NCBI RefSeq assembly: GCF_051487185.1
Contig: NZ_JAHVDK010000009.1
Location: forward strand, 165,716-229,715
Direction: 5' to 3'
Length of the DNA stretch: 64,000 nt
Source of the DNA: Inquilinus limosus_F
Lineage (GTDB): Bacteria > Pseudomonadota > Alphaproteobacteria > DSM-16000 > Inquilinaceae
Shown: positions 20,753 through 29,785 of the stretch, one piece after another
How positions within the stretch are numbered: position 1 is the first letter of the stretch
Layout of the letters: every line of letters starts with the position of its first letter
Translations under genes and position numbers: made by a program
Notes under the pieces: generated by a model
Databases searched by the model: none
Told to the model about the DNA's origin: nothing
The model's input: the letters and a program-made list of their open reading frames with translations, nothing else

Positions 20753-22145
20753 CATTCTCGTCGTAGACGACGAGGCGGATATTCGGATGCTCATCTCGGG
20801 CATCCTGGGCGACGAAGGGTATACGACGCGGGAGGCGGGCGATACGACGCAGGCGCAGCAGGAGCTCGCCGCCCGTCAGCCCAGCCTGGTGATTCTCGAC
20901 GTCTGGCTGCAGGGTAGCCCGATCGACGGGCTGGAGTTGCTCGACATCATCCGGCGCGACCATCCCGGCGTGCCGGTGCTGATGATCAGCGGCCACGGCA
21001 ACATCGAGACCGCGGTCAACGCGATCAAGAACGGCGCCTACGACTTCATCGAGAAGCCGTTCAAGTCCGACCGGCTGCTGCTGATGGTCGAGCGCGCCAT
21101 CGAGGCGGCCCGCCTCAGGCGCGAGAATGCGGAGCTGCGGCTGCGGGCCGGCACCGAGGCCGAGCTGATCGGCCAGTCGCCGATGATCGCGCAGCTGACC
21201 CAGCAGATCGAGCGCGTGGCGCCGACCGGCAGCCGGGTGCTGATCACCGGCCCCGCCGGCGTCGGCAAGGAGGTGGTGGCCCGCCGGCTGCATGCCCTGT
21301 CCAAGCGCGCCGAAGGCCCGTTCATCGCGCTGAACTGCGCCGCGATGCATCCGGACCGGCTGGAGGAGGAGCTGTTCGGCGTCGAGGCCATGGCCGACGG
21401 CGCCATCGCCACTCGCAAGGTCGGCACCTTCGAACAGGCCCATGGCGGCACGCTGCTGCTGGACGAGGTGGCGGACATGCCGCTCGCCACCCAGGGCAAG
21501 ATCGTCCGGGTGCTGCAGGAGCAGACCTTCGTCCGGGTGGGCGGCGCCACCAAGGTCGAGGTCGACGTCCGGGTGATCGCCTCCTCGAACAAGGACTTGC
21601 CGACCGAGATCGCCGAGGGCCGGTTCCGCGAGGATCTGTACTACCGCCTCAACGTCGTGCCGATCGCAGTGCCGCCACTCGCCGCCCGGCGTGAGGACAT
21701 CCCGCTGCTGGCCCGGCACTTCATGCAGCGCGCCGCCGACAGCCAGGGTCTGGCGCCGCGGCAGATCGGCGAGGACGCGATGGCGGCGCTGCAGGCCTAC
21801 AGCTGGCCCGGCAACGTCCGGCAGCTGCGCAACGTCATCGAGTGGCTGCTGATCATGGCCGCCGGCGACACCGCGACGCCGATCCATGCCGACATGCTGC
21901 CGCCCGAGATCGGCGCGATCGCGCCGGCGGTGCTGCGCGGCGACCGCGGCAGCGAGATCATGGGGCTGCCGCTGCGCGACGCACGCGAGCTGTTCGAGCG
22001 CGAGTATCTGATCGCCCAGGTCACCCGCTTCGGCGGCAACATCAGCCGCACCGCCGAGTTCATCGGCATGGAGCGTTCGGCCCTGCATCGCAAGATGAAG
22101 AGCCTGGGCGTGCACGGCGCCGGCGACCGCAAGCTCGTCGACTGA
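20742..22145 (+). CDS. ntrX: Response regulator NtrX
   Basis: 467-residue NtrC-like regulator: receiver domain (phospho-acceptor Asp53), AAA+ domain with an altered Walker A ITGPAGVGKE, Walker B LLLDEVADMP, and a Fis-type HTH at the C-terminus (GGNISRTAEFIGMERSALHRKM). The GAFTGA loop that contacts sigma-54 is replaced by an unrelated stretch around LFGVEAMADGA, so it probably does not activate sigma-54 promoters; this is common for alphaproteobacterial NtrX. Partner of NtrY by overlap. A D-amino-acid aminotransferase gene and hfq follow closely. Confidence 0.94.
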   Translation: MAHDILVVDDEADIRMLISGILGDEGYTTREAGDTTQAQQELAARQPSLVILDVWLQGSPIDGLELLDIIRRDHPGVPVLMISGHGNIETAVNAIKNGAYDFIEKPFKSDRLLLMVERAIEAARLRRENAELRLRAGTEAELIGQSPMIAQLTQQIERVAPTGSRVLITGPAGVGKEVVARRLHALSKRAEGPFIALNCAAMHPDRLEEELFGVEAMADGAIATRKVGTFEQAHGGTLLLDEVADMPLATQGKIVRVLQEQTFVRVGGATKVEVDVRVIASSNKDLPTEIAEGRFREDLYYRLNVVPIAVPPLAARREDIPLLARHFMQRAADSQGLAPRQIGEDAMAALQAYSWPGNVRQLRNVIEWLLIMAAGDTATPIHADMLPPEIGAIAPAVLRGDRGSEIMGLPLRDARELFEREYLIAQVTRFGGNISRTAEFIGMERSALHRKMKSLGVHGAGDRKLVD

Positions 22146-22164
22146 AAGCCGGGAGAAACAAAGG

Positions 22165-23019
22165 ATGGCGCGCGACGCCTATGTCAACGGGCGCTATGTG
22201 CCGCATGCCCGGGCGGCGGTGCATGTCGAGGATCGCGGCTTTCAGTTCGCCGACGGCGTCTATGAGGTGGTGTCGGTCCGCCGCGGCCGGCTGATCGACG
22301 AGGAGGGGCATCTCGACCGGCTCGGCCGCTCCTTGAGCGAGCTGCGCATCGCCTGGCCATGCGAGCGACGGGTGCTGCGGCTGATCATGCGGCGGCTTCT
22401 GGAGCGCAACGGCGTGCGTGACGGTCTGGTCTATCTCCAGATCACCCGCGGGGCGGCCCCGCGCGATTTTCGCTTCCCCGCCGCGGCGCGGCCGACGCTC
22501 GTGATCACCACGCGGCGGGCGACGCTGGCGCCGCACGCCCGCACCGGCGTCCGGGTCGTCACCATCCCCGATATCCGCTGGAAGCGCCGCGACATCAAGA
22601 CCGTGGGGCTGCTGCCCCAGGTGCTGGGCAAGCAGGAGGCGGCGGAGCGCGGCGCTTTCGAGGCGTGGCAGGTCGACGAGGACGGCTTCGTCACCGAAGG
22701 CACCTCGTCCAACGCCTGGATCGTGACCGCCGACGGGGTGCTGGTCACCCGTCCGGCGAGCCACGACATCCTCAACGGCATCACCCGCCAGTCGATCCTG
22801 CGGGTCGCGGCGGCGGACGGGCTGCGCTTCGAGGAACGGCCGTTCCGGGTCGAGGAGGCCTATGCCGCGCGCGAGGCCTTCCTCAGCAGCGCCACCAGCT
22901 TCGTCACGCCGGTGCTGAGGATCGACGACCGGACGATCGGCAACGGCACGGCCGGGGCTTTGGGTCGCCGGCTGCTCGAGGCCTATCTCGCCTATGCCGG
23001 CAACGCCGGCGCATCGTGA
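22165..23019 (+). CDS. dat: D-amino-acid aminotransferase (class IV PLP enzyme)
   Basis: 284-residue fold-type IV aminotransferase. The PLP lysine is Lys145 in RRDIKTVGLLPQVLGKQEA, the D-amino-acid-transaminase pattern, followed by EGTSSNAWIV, which binds the cofactor phosphate. It would interconvert D-alanine or D-glutamate and 2-oxoacids; branched-chain or aminodeoxychorismate lyase specificity cannot be excluded. ATG start with GGGAGAAA before it, 19 bases after ntrX. The position between ntrX and hfq is common in Azospirillum-like genomes. Together with alr-dadA at 49.5-52.0 kb it indicates active D-alanine handling. Confidence 0.85.
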   Translation: MARDAYVNGRYVPHARAAVHVEDRGFQFADGVYEVVSVRRGRLIDEEGHLDRLGRSLSELRIAWPCERRVLRLIMRRLLERNGVRDGLVYLQITRGAAPRDFRFPAAARPTLVITTRRATLAPHARTGVRVVTIPDIRWKRRDIKTVGLLPQVLGKQEAAERGAFEAWQVDEDGFVTEGTSSNAWIVTADGVLVTRPASHDILNGITRQSILRVAAADGLRFEERPFRVEEAYAAREAFLSSATSFVTPVLRIDDRTIGNGTAGALGRRLLEAYLAYAGNAGAS

Positions 23020-23075
23020 CCATGCGCCATTGCTCCCTTTTCTCCGGGCGGGCGCTTCCCATATTGTCGAACTGT

Positions 23076-23106
23076 GCCACATCGTGTGGCTCGGGCCCCG
23101 CGGGGC
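23076..23106 (+). promoter_or_regulatory. Tandem hairpins in hfq leader
   Basis: GCCAC-ATCGT-GTGGC (23076-23090) is followed by the 12-base palindrome GCCCCGCGGGGC (23095-23106), about 30 bases before the hfq start. They may end the ntrX-dat transcript or structure the hfq 5' untranslated region. Confidence 0.4.
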
Positions 23107-23137
23107 TCCAATAAAATCAAGCAGCAGGATCCCAACA

Positions 23138-23380
23138 ATGTCAGAAAAGGCGCAAAACGTTCAGGACGTGTTCCTCAACAACGTCCGGAAGAACAAGATC
23201 CCGGTGACCATCTTCCTCGTCAACGGGGTGAAGCTGCAGGGTATCATCACTTGGTTTGACAACTTTTCGGTCCTGCTTCGCCGCGATGCCCATTCGCAGC
23301 TGGTGTACAAGCATGCGATCTCGACGGTCATGCCGGCGCATCCGATCCAGCTGTTCGAGCCACAGAAGGAAGAGGCCTGA
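23138..23380 (+). CDS. hfq: RNA chaperone Hfq
   Basis: 80-residue Sm-like protein forming a hexamer that pairs small RNAs with mRNAs. Sm1 has VQDVFLNNVRKNKIPVTIFL with NGVKLQG, and Sm2 has the YKHAISTVMP signature. The ATG at 23138 gives the exact family N-terminus (MSEKAQNVQD); a longer open frame upstream is spurious. It precedes hflX by 5 bases, the classic hfq-hflX pair. Confidence 0.97.
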   Translation: MSEKAQNVQDVFLNNVRKNKIPVTIFLVNGVKLQGIITWFDNFSVLLRRDAHSQLVYKHAISTVMPAHPIQLFEPQKEEA

Positions 23381-23385
23381 TCCCT

Positions 23386-24720
23386 TTGGGCCAGACTCTG
23401 GGGCCAAATTCCGGTGCGAATGGCGCGTCCTCCGGGCGCGCCATCGTCATTCACCCGGTTCTTCCCGGCGCCCGTAGCGATGGCGGCCGGACCGCCGAGG
23501 CTTCGCTGGAGGAGGCGGTCGGGCTGTCGCGCGCGATCTCGCTCGACATCGCCGAGGCCCGCTGCGTCCGCGTGTCGCGGCCCCAGCCCTCGACCCTGAT
23601 CGGCGAGGGCGCCTTGGAGGAGCTGTCGAGCGTGGTCGCCGCCACCGAGGCGGGGCTGGTGGTGGTCGACGCCACCCTCAGCCCGGTGCAGCAGCGCAAC
23701 CTGGAGCGCCGCTGGAAGACCAAGGTGATCGACCGCACCGGCCTGATCCTGGAGATCTTCGGCGAGCGCGCCCGCACCCGCGAGGGCCAGCTGCAGGTCG
23801 AGCTGGCGCATCTCAGCTACCAGCGCTCGCGCCTGGTCCGGTCCTGGACCCACCTGGAGCGGCAGCGCGGCGGCGCCGGCTTCCTGGGCGGTCCCGGCGA
23901 AACCCAGATCGAGCTGGACCGCCGCCTGATCGACGACCGCATCATCCAGATCAAGCGCCAGCTCGAGGAGGTGCGCCGCACCCGGTCGCTGCACCGCGAG
24001 GCGCGCGCCCGCGTGCCCTATCCGGTGGTGGCGCTGGTCGGCTACACCAATGCCGGCAAATCGACCCTGTTCAACCGCCTGACCCGGGCCACTGTGCTGG
24101 CCAAGGACATGCTGTTCGCGACGCTCGACCCGACCATGCGGGCGATCGAGGCGGGGCAGGGGCGGCGGATCATCCTGTCCGACACGGTCGGCTTCATCTC
24201 CGACCTGCCGACCCATCTGGTCGCCGCCTTCCGGGCGACGCTGGAGGAGGTGCAGACCGCCGACCTGATCCTGCATGTCCGCGACATCGCCCATCCCGAC
24301 ACCGAAGCCCAGCGCGAGGATGTCGAGGCCGTGCTGCGCGACCTGGACATCGACATCGATTCCGACGGAAGGGTGATCGAGGTGCTGAACAAGGCGGACC
24401 TGCTGCCGGAGCACGAGCGCGAGACGCTGTCGACCGCGGTGCGGCGGCGCGGCCACGACGCGGCGGTGATCTCGGCCCTGACCGGCGAGGGCTGTGACGC
24501 GCTGATGGATCTCATCGCCAGCCGGATCAACGCCGACCGTGAGACCATGACGGTCAAGCTCGACATCGCCGACGGCCGCACCCTGGCCTGGCTGCACCGC
24601 CATGGCGAGGTGCTGGAGGCCCGCGACGACGGGGGCACCCATCTCTTCGTCCGCGTCCGCCTGCACCCGAACGACGCCGCGCGGCTGCACCGTCAGCTCG
24701 GCATCGCCACCCGCCACTGA
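23386..24720 (+). CDS. hflX: Ribosome-associated GTPase HflX
   Basis: 444-residue GTPase that binds the ribosome and helps split or rescue stalled ribosomes. The N-terminal HflX domain (about 25-200) has PSTLIGEGALEEL and the glycine-rich linker GGAGFLGGPGETQIE. The G domain has G1 GYTNAGKS, G3 DTVGF and G4 NKAD. The only good start near the family N-terminus is TTG at 23386, five bases after hfq, so translation is probably coupled; no ATG fits this frame. The first 20 residues vary in the family. Confidence 0.94.
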   Translation: MGQTLGPNSGANGASSGRAIVIHPVLPGARSDGGRTAEASLEEAVGLSRAISLDIAEARCVRVSRPQPSTLIGEGALEELSSVVAATEAGLVVVDATLSPVQQRNLERRWKTKVIDRTGLILEIFGERARTREGQLQVELAHLSYQRSRLVRSWTHLERQRGGAGFLGGPGETQIELDRRLIDDRIIQIKRQLEEVRRTRSLHREARARVPYPVVALVGYTNAGKSTLFNRLTRATVLAKDMLFATLDPTMRAIEAGQGRRIILSDTVGFISDLPTHLVAAFRATLEEVQTADLILHVRDIAHPDTEAQREDVEAVLRDLDIDIDSDGRVIEVLNKADLLPEHERETLSTAVRRRGHDAAVISALTGEGCDALMDLIASRINADRETMTVKLDIADGRTLAWLHRHGEVLEARDDGGTHLFVRVRLHPNDAARLHRQLGIATRH

Positions 24721-24727
24721 GGTTCGA

Positions 24728-25546
24728 ATGCTCCGCCTGCCCGAGATCGACCAAGTCGCCGCCCTGATCGCGGAGACGGCGCAGGAGCTGATCCTGCCGC
24801 GCTTCGGCCGGCTGGAGGACGGGGCGGTGATGGAAAAGGCGCCGGGCGACCTCGTCACCATCGCCGACCAGGAGAGCGAGATCCGCCTGGCGCAGCGGCT
24901 GCCGATGCTCCTGCCCGGCTCCCGCGTGGTCGGGGAGGAGGCCTATGCCCGGGACCCGGCCGTGCTCGACCAGCTCGACAGCGACGACCCGGTCTGGATC
25001 GTCGACCCGGTGGACGGCACCGCCAACTTCGTCGCCGGCACGCCGCGCTTCGGCACCATCGTCGCCCTGGTGCACCGGGGCGAGACGCTGATGGGCTGGA
25101 TCCATCTGCCGGTCGAGAACCGCACCGCCTGGGCGGTCCGCGGCGAGGGCGCCTGGATCGACGGACGGCGCCTGGCGCTGTCCGCGCCCGGGCCGCTGGC
25201 GACGCTGCGTGGCGGCTTCAACCTGGCCAAGCGCCCGCCCGAATACGCCACGGCGGTGCTGCGGCTGCGCGACGCGGTGGCGTCGCACATCCACGTCAAC
25301 TGCGCCGGCGCCGACTATATCGATGCCGCCGAGGGCTGCATCGACATCCTGGCCTACCGCAAGCTGTTCCCCTGGGACCACGCCGCCGGCACGTTGCTGC
25401 ACGCCGAGGCGGGCGGCTGGGCCGCGGTGCTCGACGGCACCCGTTACCGCCCGACGCTGCGCCAGGGCCCGATCCTGGTGGCGCCGAACGAGCCGAGCTG
25501 GCGCGCCGCCCGTATCGCCATGGGCGAGATCGCGGCCGCGGCTTAG
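24728..25546 (+). CDS. Inositol monophosphatase-family phosphatase
   Basis: 272-residue magnesium-dependent phosphatase of the IMPase/CysQ/HisN group. The metal-binding motifs are GDLVTIADQESE, GEEAY, WIVDPVDGTANF and the C-terminal FPWDHAAGTLLHAEAGG. The substrate (inositol-1-phosphate, histidinol phosphate or PAP) cannot be decided from these motifs. The ATG at 24728 comes 7 bases after hflX, so it probably shares that transcript. An FKBP gene follows after 27 bases. Confidence 0.88.
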   Translation: MLRLPEIDQVAALIAETAQELILPRFGRLEDGAVMEKAPGDLVTIADQESEIRLAQRLPMLLPGSRVVGEEAYARDPAVLDQLDSDDPVWIVDPVDGTANFVAGTPRFGTIVALVHRGETLMGWIHLPVENRTAWAVRGEGAWIDGRRLALSAPGPLATLRGGFNLAKRPPEYATAVLRLRDAVASHIHVNCAGADYIDAAEGCIDILAYRKLFPWDHAAGTLLHAEAGGWAAVLDGTRYRPTLRQGPILVAPNEPSWRAARIAMGEIAAAA

Positions 25547-25573
25547 TTCGATACCAACCCGAAAGGAAGCATC

Positions 25574-25930
25574 ATGTCCCGCACCGTCACCGCCTCCGGG
25601 CTCGAATATGACGACCTCGAGGTCGGCACCGGCGCCGAGGCCAAGGCCGGCGCCGTCGTGACCGTGCACTACACCGGCTGGCTGCAGAACGCCGACGGCA
25701 GCGCCGGCCGCAAATTCGATTCCAGCAAGGACCGCAACGAGCCTTTCCGCTTTCCGCTCGGCGGCGGCCGGGTGATCCAGGGCTGGGACGAGGGCGTGCA
25801 GGGCATGAAGATCGGCGGCAAGCGGCGCCTGGTCATCCCGGCGGCGCTGGGCTACGGCGCCCGCGGCGCCGGCGGGGTTATCCCGCCGAACGCGACGCTG
25901 ATCTTCGACGTCGAGCTGCTGGCGGTCTGA
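25574..25930 (+). CDS. FKBP-type peptidyl-prolyl cis-trans isomerase
   Basis: 118-residue single-domain FKBP without signal peptide, catalysing proline isomerisation in the cytoplasm. Visible are VTVHYTGWL, FDSS, PFRFPLGGGRVIQGWDEGVQGMK and GYGARGAGGVIPPNATLIFDVELL, covering the active-site residues. The ATG at 25574 has GAAAGGAAG before it. Its stop directly abuts the stop of the convergent reductase gene with no spare base. Confidence 0.93.
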   Translation: MSRTVTASGLEYDDLEVGTGAEAKAGAVVTVHYTGWLQNADGSAGRKFDSSKDRNEPFRFPLGGGRVIQGWDEGVQGMKIGGKRRLVIPAALGYGARGAGGVIPPNATLIFDVELLAV

Positions 25931-26947
25931 TCAGCCGGCAGCCGACTCCAGCTCCCTCAGCAGGTCCTCCGCGACGATCCGGCGGCTCTCGCCATGCTCG
26001 GCGGCCCGCACCAACTCGACCAGCCGGGCATTGATCGGGGCCTTGCGGCCGAGGTGGTCGGCCAGGCGCGTGATCTCGCCGTTCAGCCAGTCGACCTCGG
26101 TCGGGCGGCCGGCCTCCAGATCCTCCAGCATCGACGACCGCGCCAGCGGGTCGATCCGCAGCAGCCGGGCCGCCAGCAGCCGGAACAGCGGCGTCGACAG
26201 CTCCAGCAGGGGCGGGATCCAGCCCGGCGGCAGCGGCGTGATCCGGGCCGGGCGGATGCCGGCGGCGGACAGCAGGGACAGCGCCTCTCGCTGGGCCATG
26301 GCGGTGCAGCGGCGATAGCCGCGCCGCAGCAGCTCCTCCCGCAGCGGTAGGCCGGACAGGGCGTTGACCGCGTTGTTCAGGTTCAGCAGCAGCTTGGCCC
26401 ATTGCACCGCGGCGATGTCGTCGCGCAGGTCGAGCGGCAGCCCGGCCCGGCGGAACAGCGGCAGGGCCGGCGCCAGGGCCGGGTGCCGTTCGATGGCCAG
26501 GCGCCCGGCCGAGGCCTGGTGCAGCCGGCCGGGGCCGCGGCGCACCACGTTGAACGGCACCACGCCGGCGAGCGCGATCCGGCCTGCCAGGCTGCGGCGC
26601 AGGATTTGCGCCGGCGCGACGCCGTTCTGGAGCCCGACCACCACCGCCTGCGGCCGGGCGAAGGCCAGAATCTCGCGGCAGGCCGCCTCCACGGCGTCGG
26701 CCTTGACCGTCAGCAGGATCAGATCGGCAGTCGCCGCGGCGGCACCGTCCGCGGCCCAGCGGATCGAATCGGCCGGGACGCGCCAGGCGTGGCCGTGCAG
26801 ATCGGTCAGCTCCAGCCCTTGGTCTGGGGCCTGCGCCGAACGGGCGATGAAGGTCACGGCGCCGCCCCCGGCCTGCAGCCGTCCGCCGAGATAGCAGCCG
26901 ATCAGTCCGGCGCCCCAGATGCAGATCCGCAGCGCCGGGGCCACCAT
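25931..26947 (-). CDS. Ketopantoate reductase-like (PanE/ApbA) dehydrogenase
   Basis: 338-residue NADPH-dependent dehydrogenase: N-terminal Rossmann motif IWGAGLIGCYLGGRL, LILLTVKADAVEAA and VVGLQNGV, then a C-terminal helical ApbA_C domain with WAKLLLNLNNAVNALSG and RPTEVDWLNGEI. It would reduce ketopantoate to pantoate for CoA synthesis, although many paralogues use other 2-oxoacids. The ATG at 26947 shares one base with the mazG stop (TGATG), so it is translated after mazG. Much of the upstream open frame is a shadow of mazG. Confidence 0.85.
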   Translation of the reverse strand: MVAPALRICIWGAGLIGCYLGGRLQAGGGAVTFIARSAQAPDQGLELTDLHGHAWRVPADSIRWAADGAAAATADLILLTVKADAVEAACREILAFARPQAVVVGLQNGVAPAQILRRSLAGRIALAGVVPFNVVRRGPGRLHQASAGRLAIERHPALAPALPLFRRAGLPLDLRDDIAAVQWAKLLLNLNNAVNALSGLPLREELLRRGYRRCTAMAQREALSLLSAAGIRPARITPLPPGWIPPLLELSTPLFRLLAARLLRIDPLARSSMLEDLEAGRPTEVDWLNGEITRLADHLGRKAPINARLVELVRAAEHGESRRIVAEDLLRELESAAG

Positions 26948-27780
26948 CAGCTCGTGGTCTCGGCCCGCTTGGCGGCGACCCAGAGCGCCTCCATCTCGTC
27001 CAGGCTGGCCTCGGCGGGGTCGCGGCCCGCGGCCCGCAGCGCCGCCTCCAAGTGGCGGAATCGGCGCTCGAATTTGGCGTTGGTGCGGCGCAGGGCGGAA
27101 TCGGGGTCGACCTCGTAGCGGCGGGCCAGGTTGACGGCGCAGAACAGCAGGTCGCCGATCTCGTCCTCGATCCGTTCCCGCGGCGCCCCTTCGCGGACCT
27201 CCGCCCGGATCTCGGCCGCCTCCTCCTCGATCTTGTCGAGGATGTCGGCCGGGTCGGTCCAGTCGAAGCCGACCCGCGCCGCCCGCTTCTGCAGCTTCAG
27301 CGCCCGGGTCAGGCTGGGCAGGCCGGCGGCGATGCCGTCCAGCGCCCCGGCCGGCCGGCCCTCGGCTTTCGCCTTGGCGGCGCGTTCCTCCGCCTTCTGC
27401 CGCTCCCACTGCGCCGGCATGCCGTCGGCGTCGACCGGGGCGTCGCCGAATACATGCGGGTGGCGGCGGATCATCTTCTCGACGATGCCGGCGGCCACGT
27501 CGGCGAAATCGAAGGCGCCGCGCTCCTCCGCCATGCGCGAGTGGAAGGCCACCTGGAACAAGAGGTCGCCCAACTCGTCCTTCAGCTCGTCCATGGCGTC
27601 GCGCTCGATCGCGTCGGCCACCTCATAGGCCTCCTCGATCGTATAGGGCGCGATGGTGCGGAAGGTCTGCTCCACGTCCCAGGGGCAGCCGGTCTCTGGA
27701 TCGCGCAGCCGCGCCATCACCTCGATCAGGCGGCGCGTGGCTTCGGCGGCGTCGGGGGCGGCGTCGGGACGGTCGGTCAT
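26947..27780 (-). CDS. mazG: Nucleoside triphosphate pyrophosphohydrolase MazG
   Basis: 277-residue all-alpha NTP pyrophosphohydrolase that removes non-canonical NTPs. Two MazG domains are visible: the first with CPWDVEQTFRTIAPYTIEEAYEV and ELGDLLFQVAFHSRMAEE, the second with EEEAAEIRAE and DEIGDLLFCAVNLARRY. Of the two adjacent ATGs, 27780 is preferred because GGAG lies seven bases before it; 27783 is the alternative. First gene of a coupled pair with the PanE-like gene. It stands near hflX, a frequent alphaproteobacterial neighbourhood. Confidence 0.93.
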   Translation of the reverse strand: MTDRPDAAPDAAEATRRLIEVMARLRDPETGCPWDVEQTFRTIAPYTIEEAYEVADAIERDAMDELKDELGDLLFQVAFHSRMAEERGAFDFADVAAGIVEKMIRRHPHVFGDAPVDADGMPAQWERQKAEERAAKAKAEGRPAGALDGIAAGLPSLTRALKLQKRAARVGFDWTDPADILDKIEEEAAEIRAEVREGAPRERIEDEIGDLLFCAVNLARRYEVDPDSALRRTNAKFERRFRHLEAALRAAGRDPAEASLDEMEALWVAAKRAETTS

Positions 27781-27848
27781 CATCGGTCTCCGGGCGGCGG
27801 TTCCCTCTGGTATCGCATCGCGGCGACAGCCGCAAATTGCTCTCTGCC

Positions 27849-27879
27849 TTGCAAACAAGGGTTGTGGCCTTCCTATACT
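27849..27879 (+). promoter_or_regulatory. Possible promoter of the lipoprotein gene
   Basis: TTGCAA (27849-27854) and a good TATACT (27874-27879) are separated by 19 bases, longer than optimal, about 44 bases before the start codon at 27923 in the divergent gap with mazG. Confidence 0.35.
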
Positions 27880-27922
27880 CCGGCCGGGGCGCTTCGCTCC
27901 GTCCGGAGGGGACAATCACGAC

Positions 27923-28783
27923 ATGAGCTTCCTGCGATCCTTCAAGTCCATCACGCTGGCCGCCAGCCTGGCCACCACGGTCGCGCTCGCGGCCTGCGGC
28001 CAGAGGGTCGAGCCGGCGCCGGCCGCGCCGGTCGGCCCGACCCTGCTGTTCTCTTACGAGGCGCTGACCTTCAAGCCGCTCGGCCTCGACGCCGCGAAGG
28101 CGAGCTATGCCGACCGCGCCGCCGTCACCACACAGGTGAAGGACACCGAGCTGCCGAAGATCCTGGCGCTGCTGAACATCCCGGCCGACCAGGTGCAGAC
28201 CGAGGTGACGCCGGGCGGCTATCAGCTCGAGACCAACGCCTCGCTGCAATCGGCCTTCGAGACCGACCCGAAGACCGCCGATCTGTTCGCCGCCGCGGTC
28301 GGCTACACCTTCCGGCAATGGAGCGTGCTGGTCACCGACTTCACGCCGGAAGGGCAGGGCAACACCGGCTATGCCGTGGTGACCTTCAAGGACCATGCGC
28401 CGAGCGGGGAGGAAGCGCAGGCCTTCTTCCAGCATGCGGCGTCGGTGAACAAGGGGCTGGGCGGCGGCTACACCGCCTTCGGCCGGGACCTGTTCTTCCT
28501 CAACATCGCGGATTCCACCGGCAAGGCCTATAGCGGCCTGGACGACACCACCTTCGTCGCCGAGCTGACCAAGGCGGCCGAGACCTTCACCGGGACGCCG
28601 GTCTCAGTCACCCGCTCCGGCCGGGTCGACGCCCGCTTCGTCGAGAACGACTGGGACAAGTCCAAGACCGGCCAGGACTACGGCAAGATCCTCGGCCGCG
28701 ACCTGACACGGCAGCTGACCCAGCTGCGCCGCGAGCACGACCGGGCCCTGCGCGCCGCCGGGCAGACCTACGGCTGGAAGTAG
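27923..28783 (+). CDS. Hypothetical lipoprotein
   Basis: 286 residues. A signal peptide with a lipobox-like ALAAC (Cys about 24) suggests a lipid-anchored periplasmic protein. The mature part is soluble, with a repeated-looking alpha/beta pattern and conserved-looking AVGYTFRQWSVLV and GGGYTAFGRDLFFLN. I do not recognise the family. It is a single gene, divergent from mazG, with a promoter-like TATACT box upstream and a very strong bidirectional terminator after it. Confidence 0.75.
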   Translation: MSFLRSFKSITLAASLATTVALAACGQRVEPAPAAPVGPTLLFSYEALTFKPLGLDAAKASYADRAAVTTQVKDTELPKILALLNIPADQVQTEVTPGGYQLETNASLQSAFETDPKTADLFAAAVGYTFRQWSVLVTDFTPEGQGNTGYAVVTFKDHAPSGEEAQAFFQHAASVNKGLGGGYTAFGRDLFFLNIADSTGKAYSGLDDTTFVAELTKAAETFTGTPVSVTRSGRVDARFVENDWDKSKTGQDYGKILGRDLTRQLTQLRREHDRALRAAGQTYGWK

Positions 28784-28790
28784 TAGGAGC

Positions 28791-28817
28791 CGGCGCCGCC
28801 CAGTCTGGGCGGCGCCG
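28791..28817. terminator. Bidirectional terminator
   Basis: A perfect 12-bp stem (CGGCGCCGCCCA with TGGGCGGCGCCG) has a GTC loop, and CTTCATT follows on the plus strand. It sits exactly between the convergent lipoprotein and EamA genes. Confidence 0.75.
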
Positions 28818-28819
28818 CT

Positions 28820-29740
28820 TCATTCCGCCGCCTCGGTCACCGCAGCGGGCGCCGGCCGGCGGCCGGAGCGCTGGGCCAGGACGACGCCCAGCAGCACCAG
28901 GGCTCCGCCGGCCAGGTGGTACAGGTGCAGGCTCTCGCCCAGCACGGCCATCGCGATCGCCGCCGTCATCACCGGCGACAGGTTGATGAACAGGCTGGTG
29001 CGGCTGGGCCCGAGCAGGCGGATCGCCTGCATCCACAGGAACGGCGCCAGGATCGAGGCGGGAATGCCGGCATAGAGGACCAGCCCGATCGCCGTCGCGC
29101 TGTGCGGCGCCGCGGGCGCCAGCAGCCAGCCGGGCAGCAGGAACAGCGTGGCGAAGACGATCTGCACATACAGCGACGGCCAGGCCGGCAGCGGCATCGG
29201 CCAGCGCCGCAGCAGTACGCCGTAGCCGGAATAGGCGATGCAGGCGATCAGCATCATCCCGTCGCCCGGCACCAGGCCGCCGCCGAACGGCGCCAGCGGA
29301 TCGCCCTGGCCGAGCAGCAGCGCCAAGCCCAGCAGGGACAGGATCCCGCCCGCCAGCATCCCCAGCGCCGGCGCCTCGGCCAGCAGCAGGCTCGACAGCG
29401 CCATGGTCAGCAGCGGCACCAGTGACACCACGAAGCCCATCTTGGTGGCCGAGGTGGTCTCCGCCGCGTAGTAGGCCAGCCCCTGATAGGCTGCCATGCC
29501 GAGCAGCCCCAGCACCGCCAGCTTCGGCAGATGCGGCCGGATCTCCCGCCGCAGCCGCCAGGCCGGGCGCAGCAGGAAGGGCGTCAGCAGCAGGAGCGCC
29601 AGGACCCAGCGCTCGAAGGCGATGACGCTGGGATGGATCGCGGTGGCCGCCAACTTGGTGACGACCACGTTGCCGGACCAGATCGCGACGGTGGCGACCG
29701 GCAGGGCGAACCAGCGTAGTGGGACGTTCGATGCGGACAT
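28820..29740 (-). CDS. EamA/DMT-superfamily exporter
   Basis: 306 residues with about ten membrane helices arranged as two EamA repeats (about 12-140 and 150-290). The first has IWSGNVVVTKLAATAIHPSVIAFERW, the second YSGYGVLLRRWP and FINLSPVMTAAIAMAVLGE. Family members export amino acids or other metabolites; the substrate is not predictable. ATG at 29740, divergent from an AraC-type regulator whose product is the likely controller. Confidence 0.88.
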   Translation of the reverse strand: MSASNVPLRWFALPVATVAIWSGNVVVTKLAATAIHPSVIAFERWVLALLLLTPFLLRPAWRLRREIRPHLPKLAVLGLLGMAAYQGLAYYAAETTSATKMGFVVSLVPLLTMALSSLLLAEAPALGMLAGGILSLLGLALLLGQGDPLAPFGGGLVPGDGMMLIACIAYSGYGVLLRRWPMPLPAWPSLYVQIVFATLFLLPGWLLAPAAPHSATAIGLVLYAGIPASILAPFLWMQAIRLLGPSRTSLFINLSPVMTAAIAMAVLGESLHLYHLAGGALVLLGVVLAQRSGRRPAPAAVTEAAE

Positions 29741-29785
29741 GGCACCACCACCCTAGCGTTTGGCGGATTCGAGATATATAACGAT

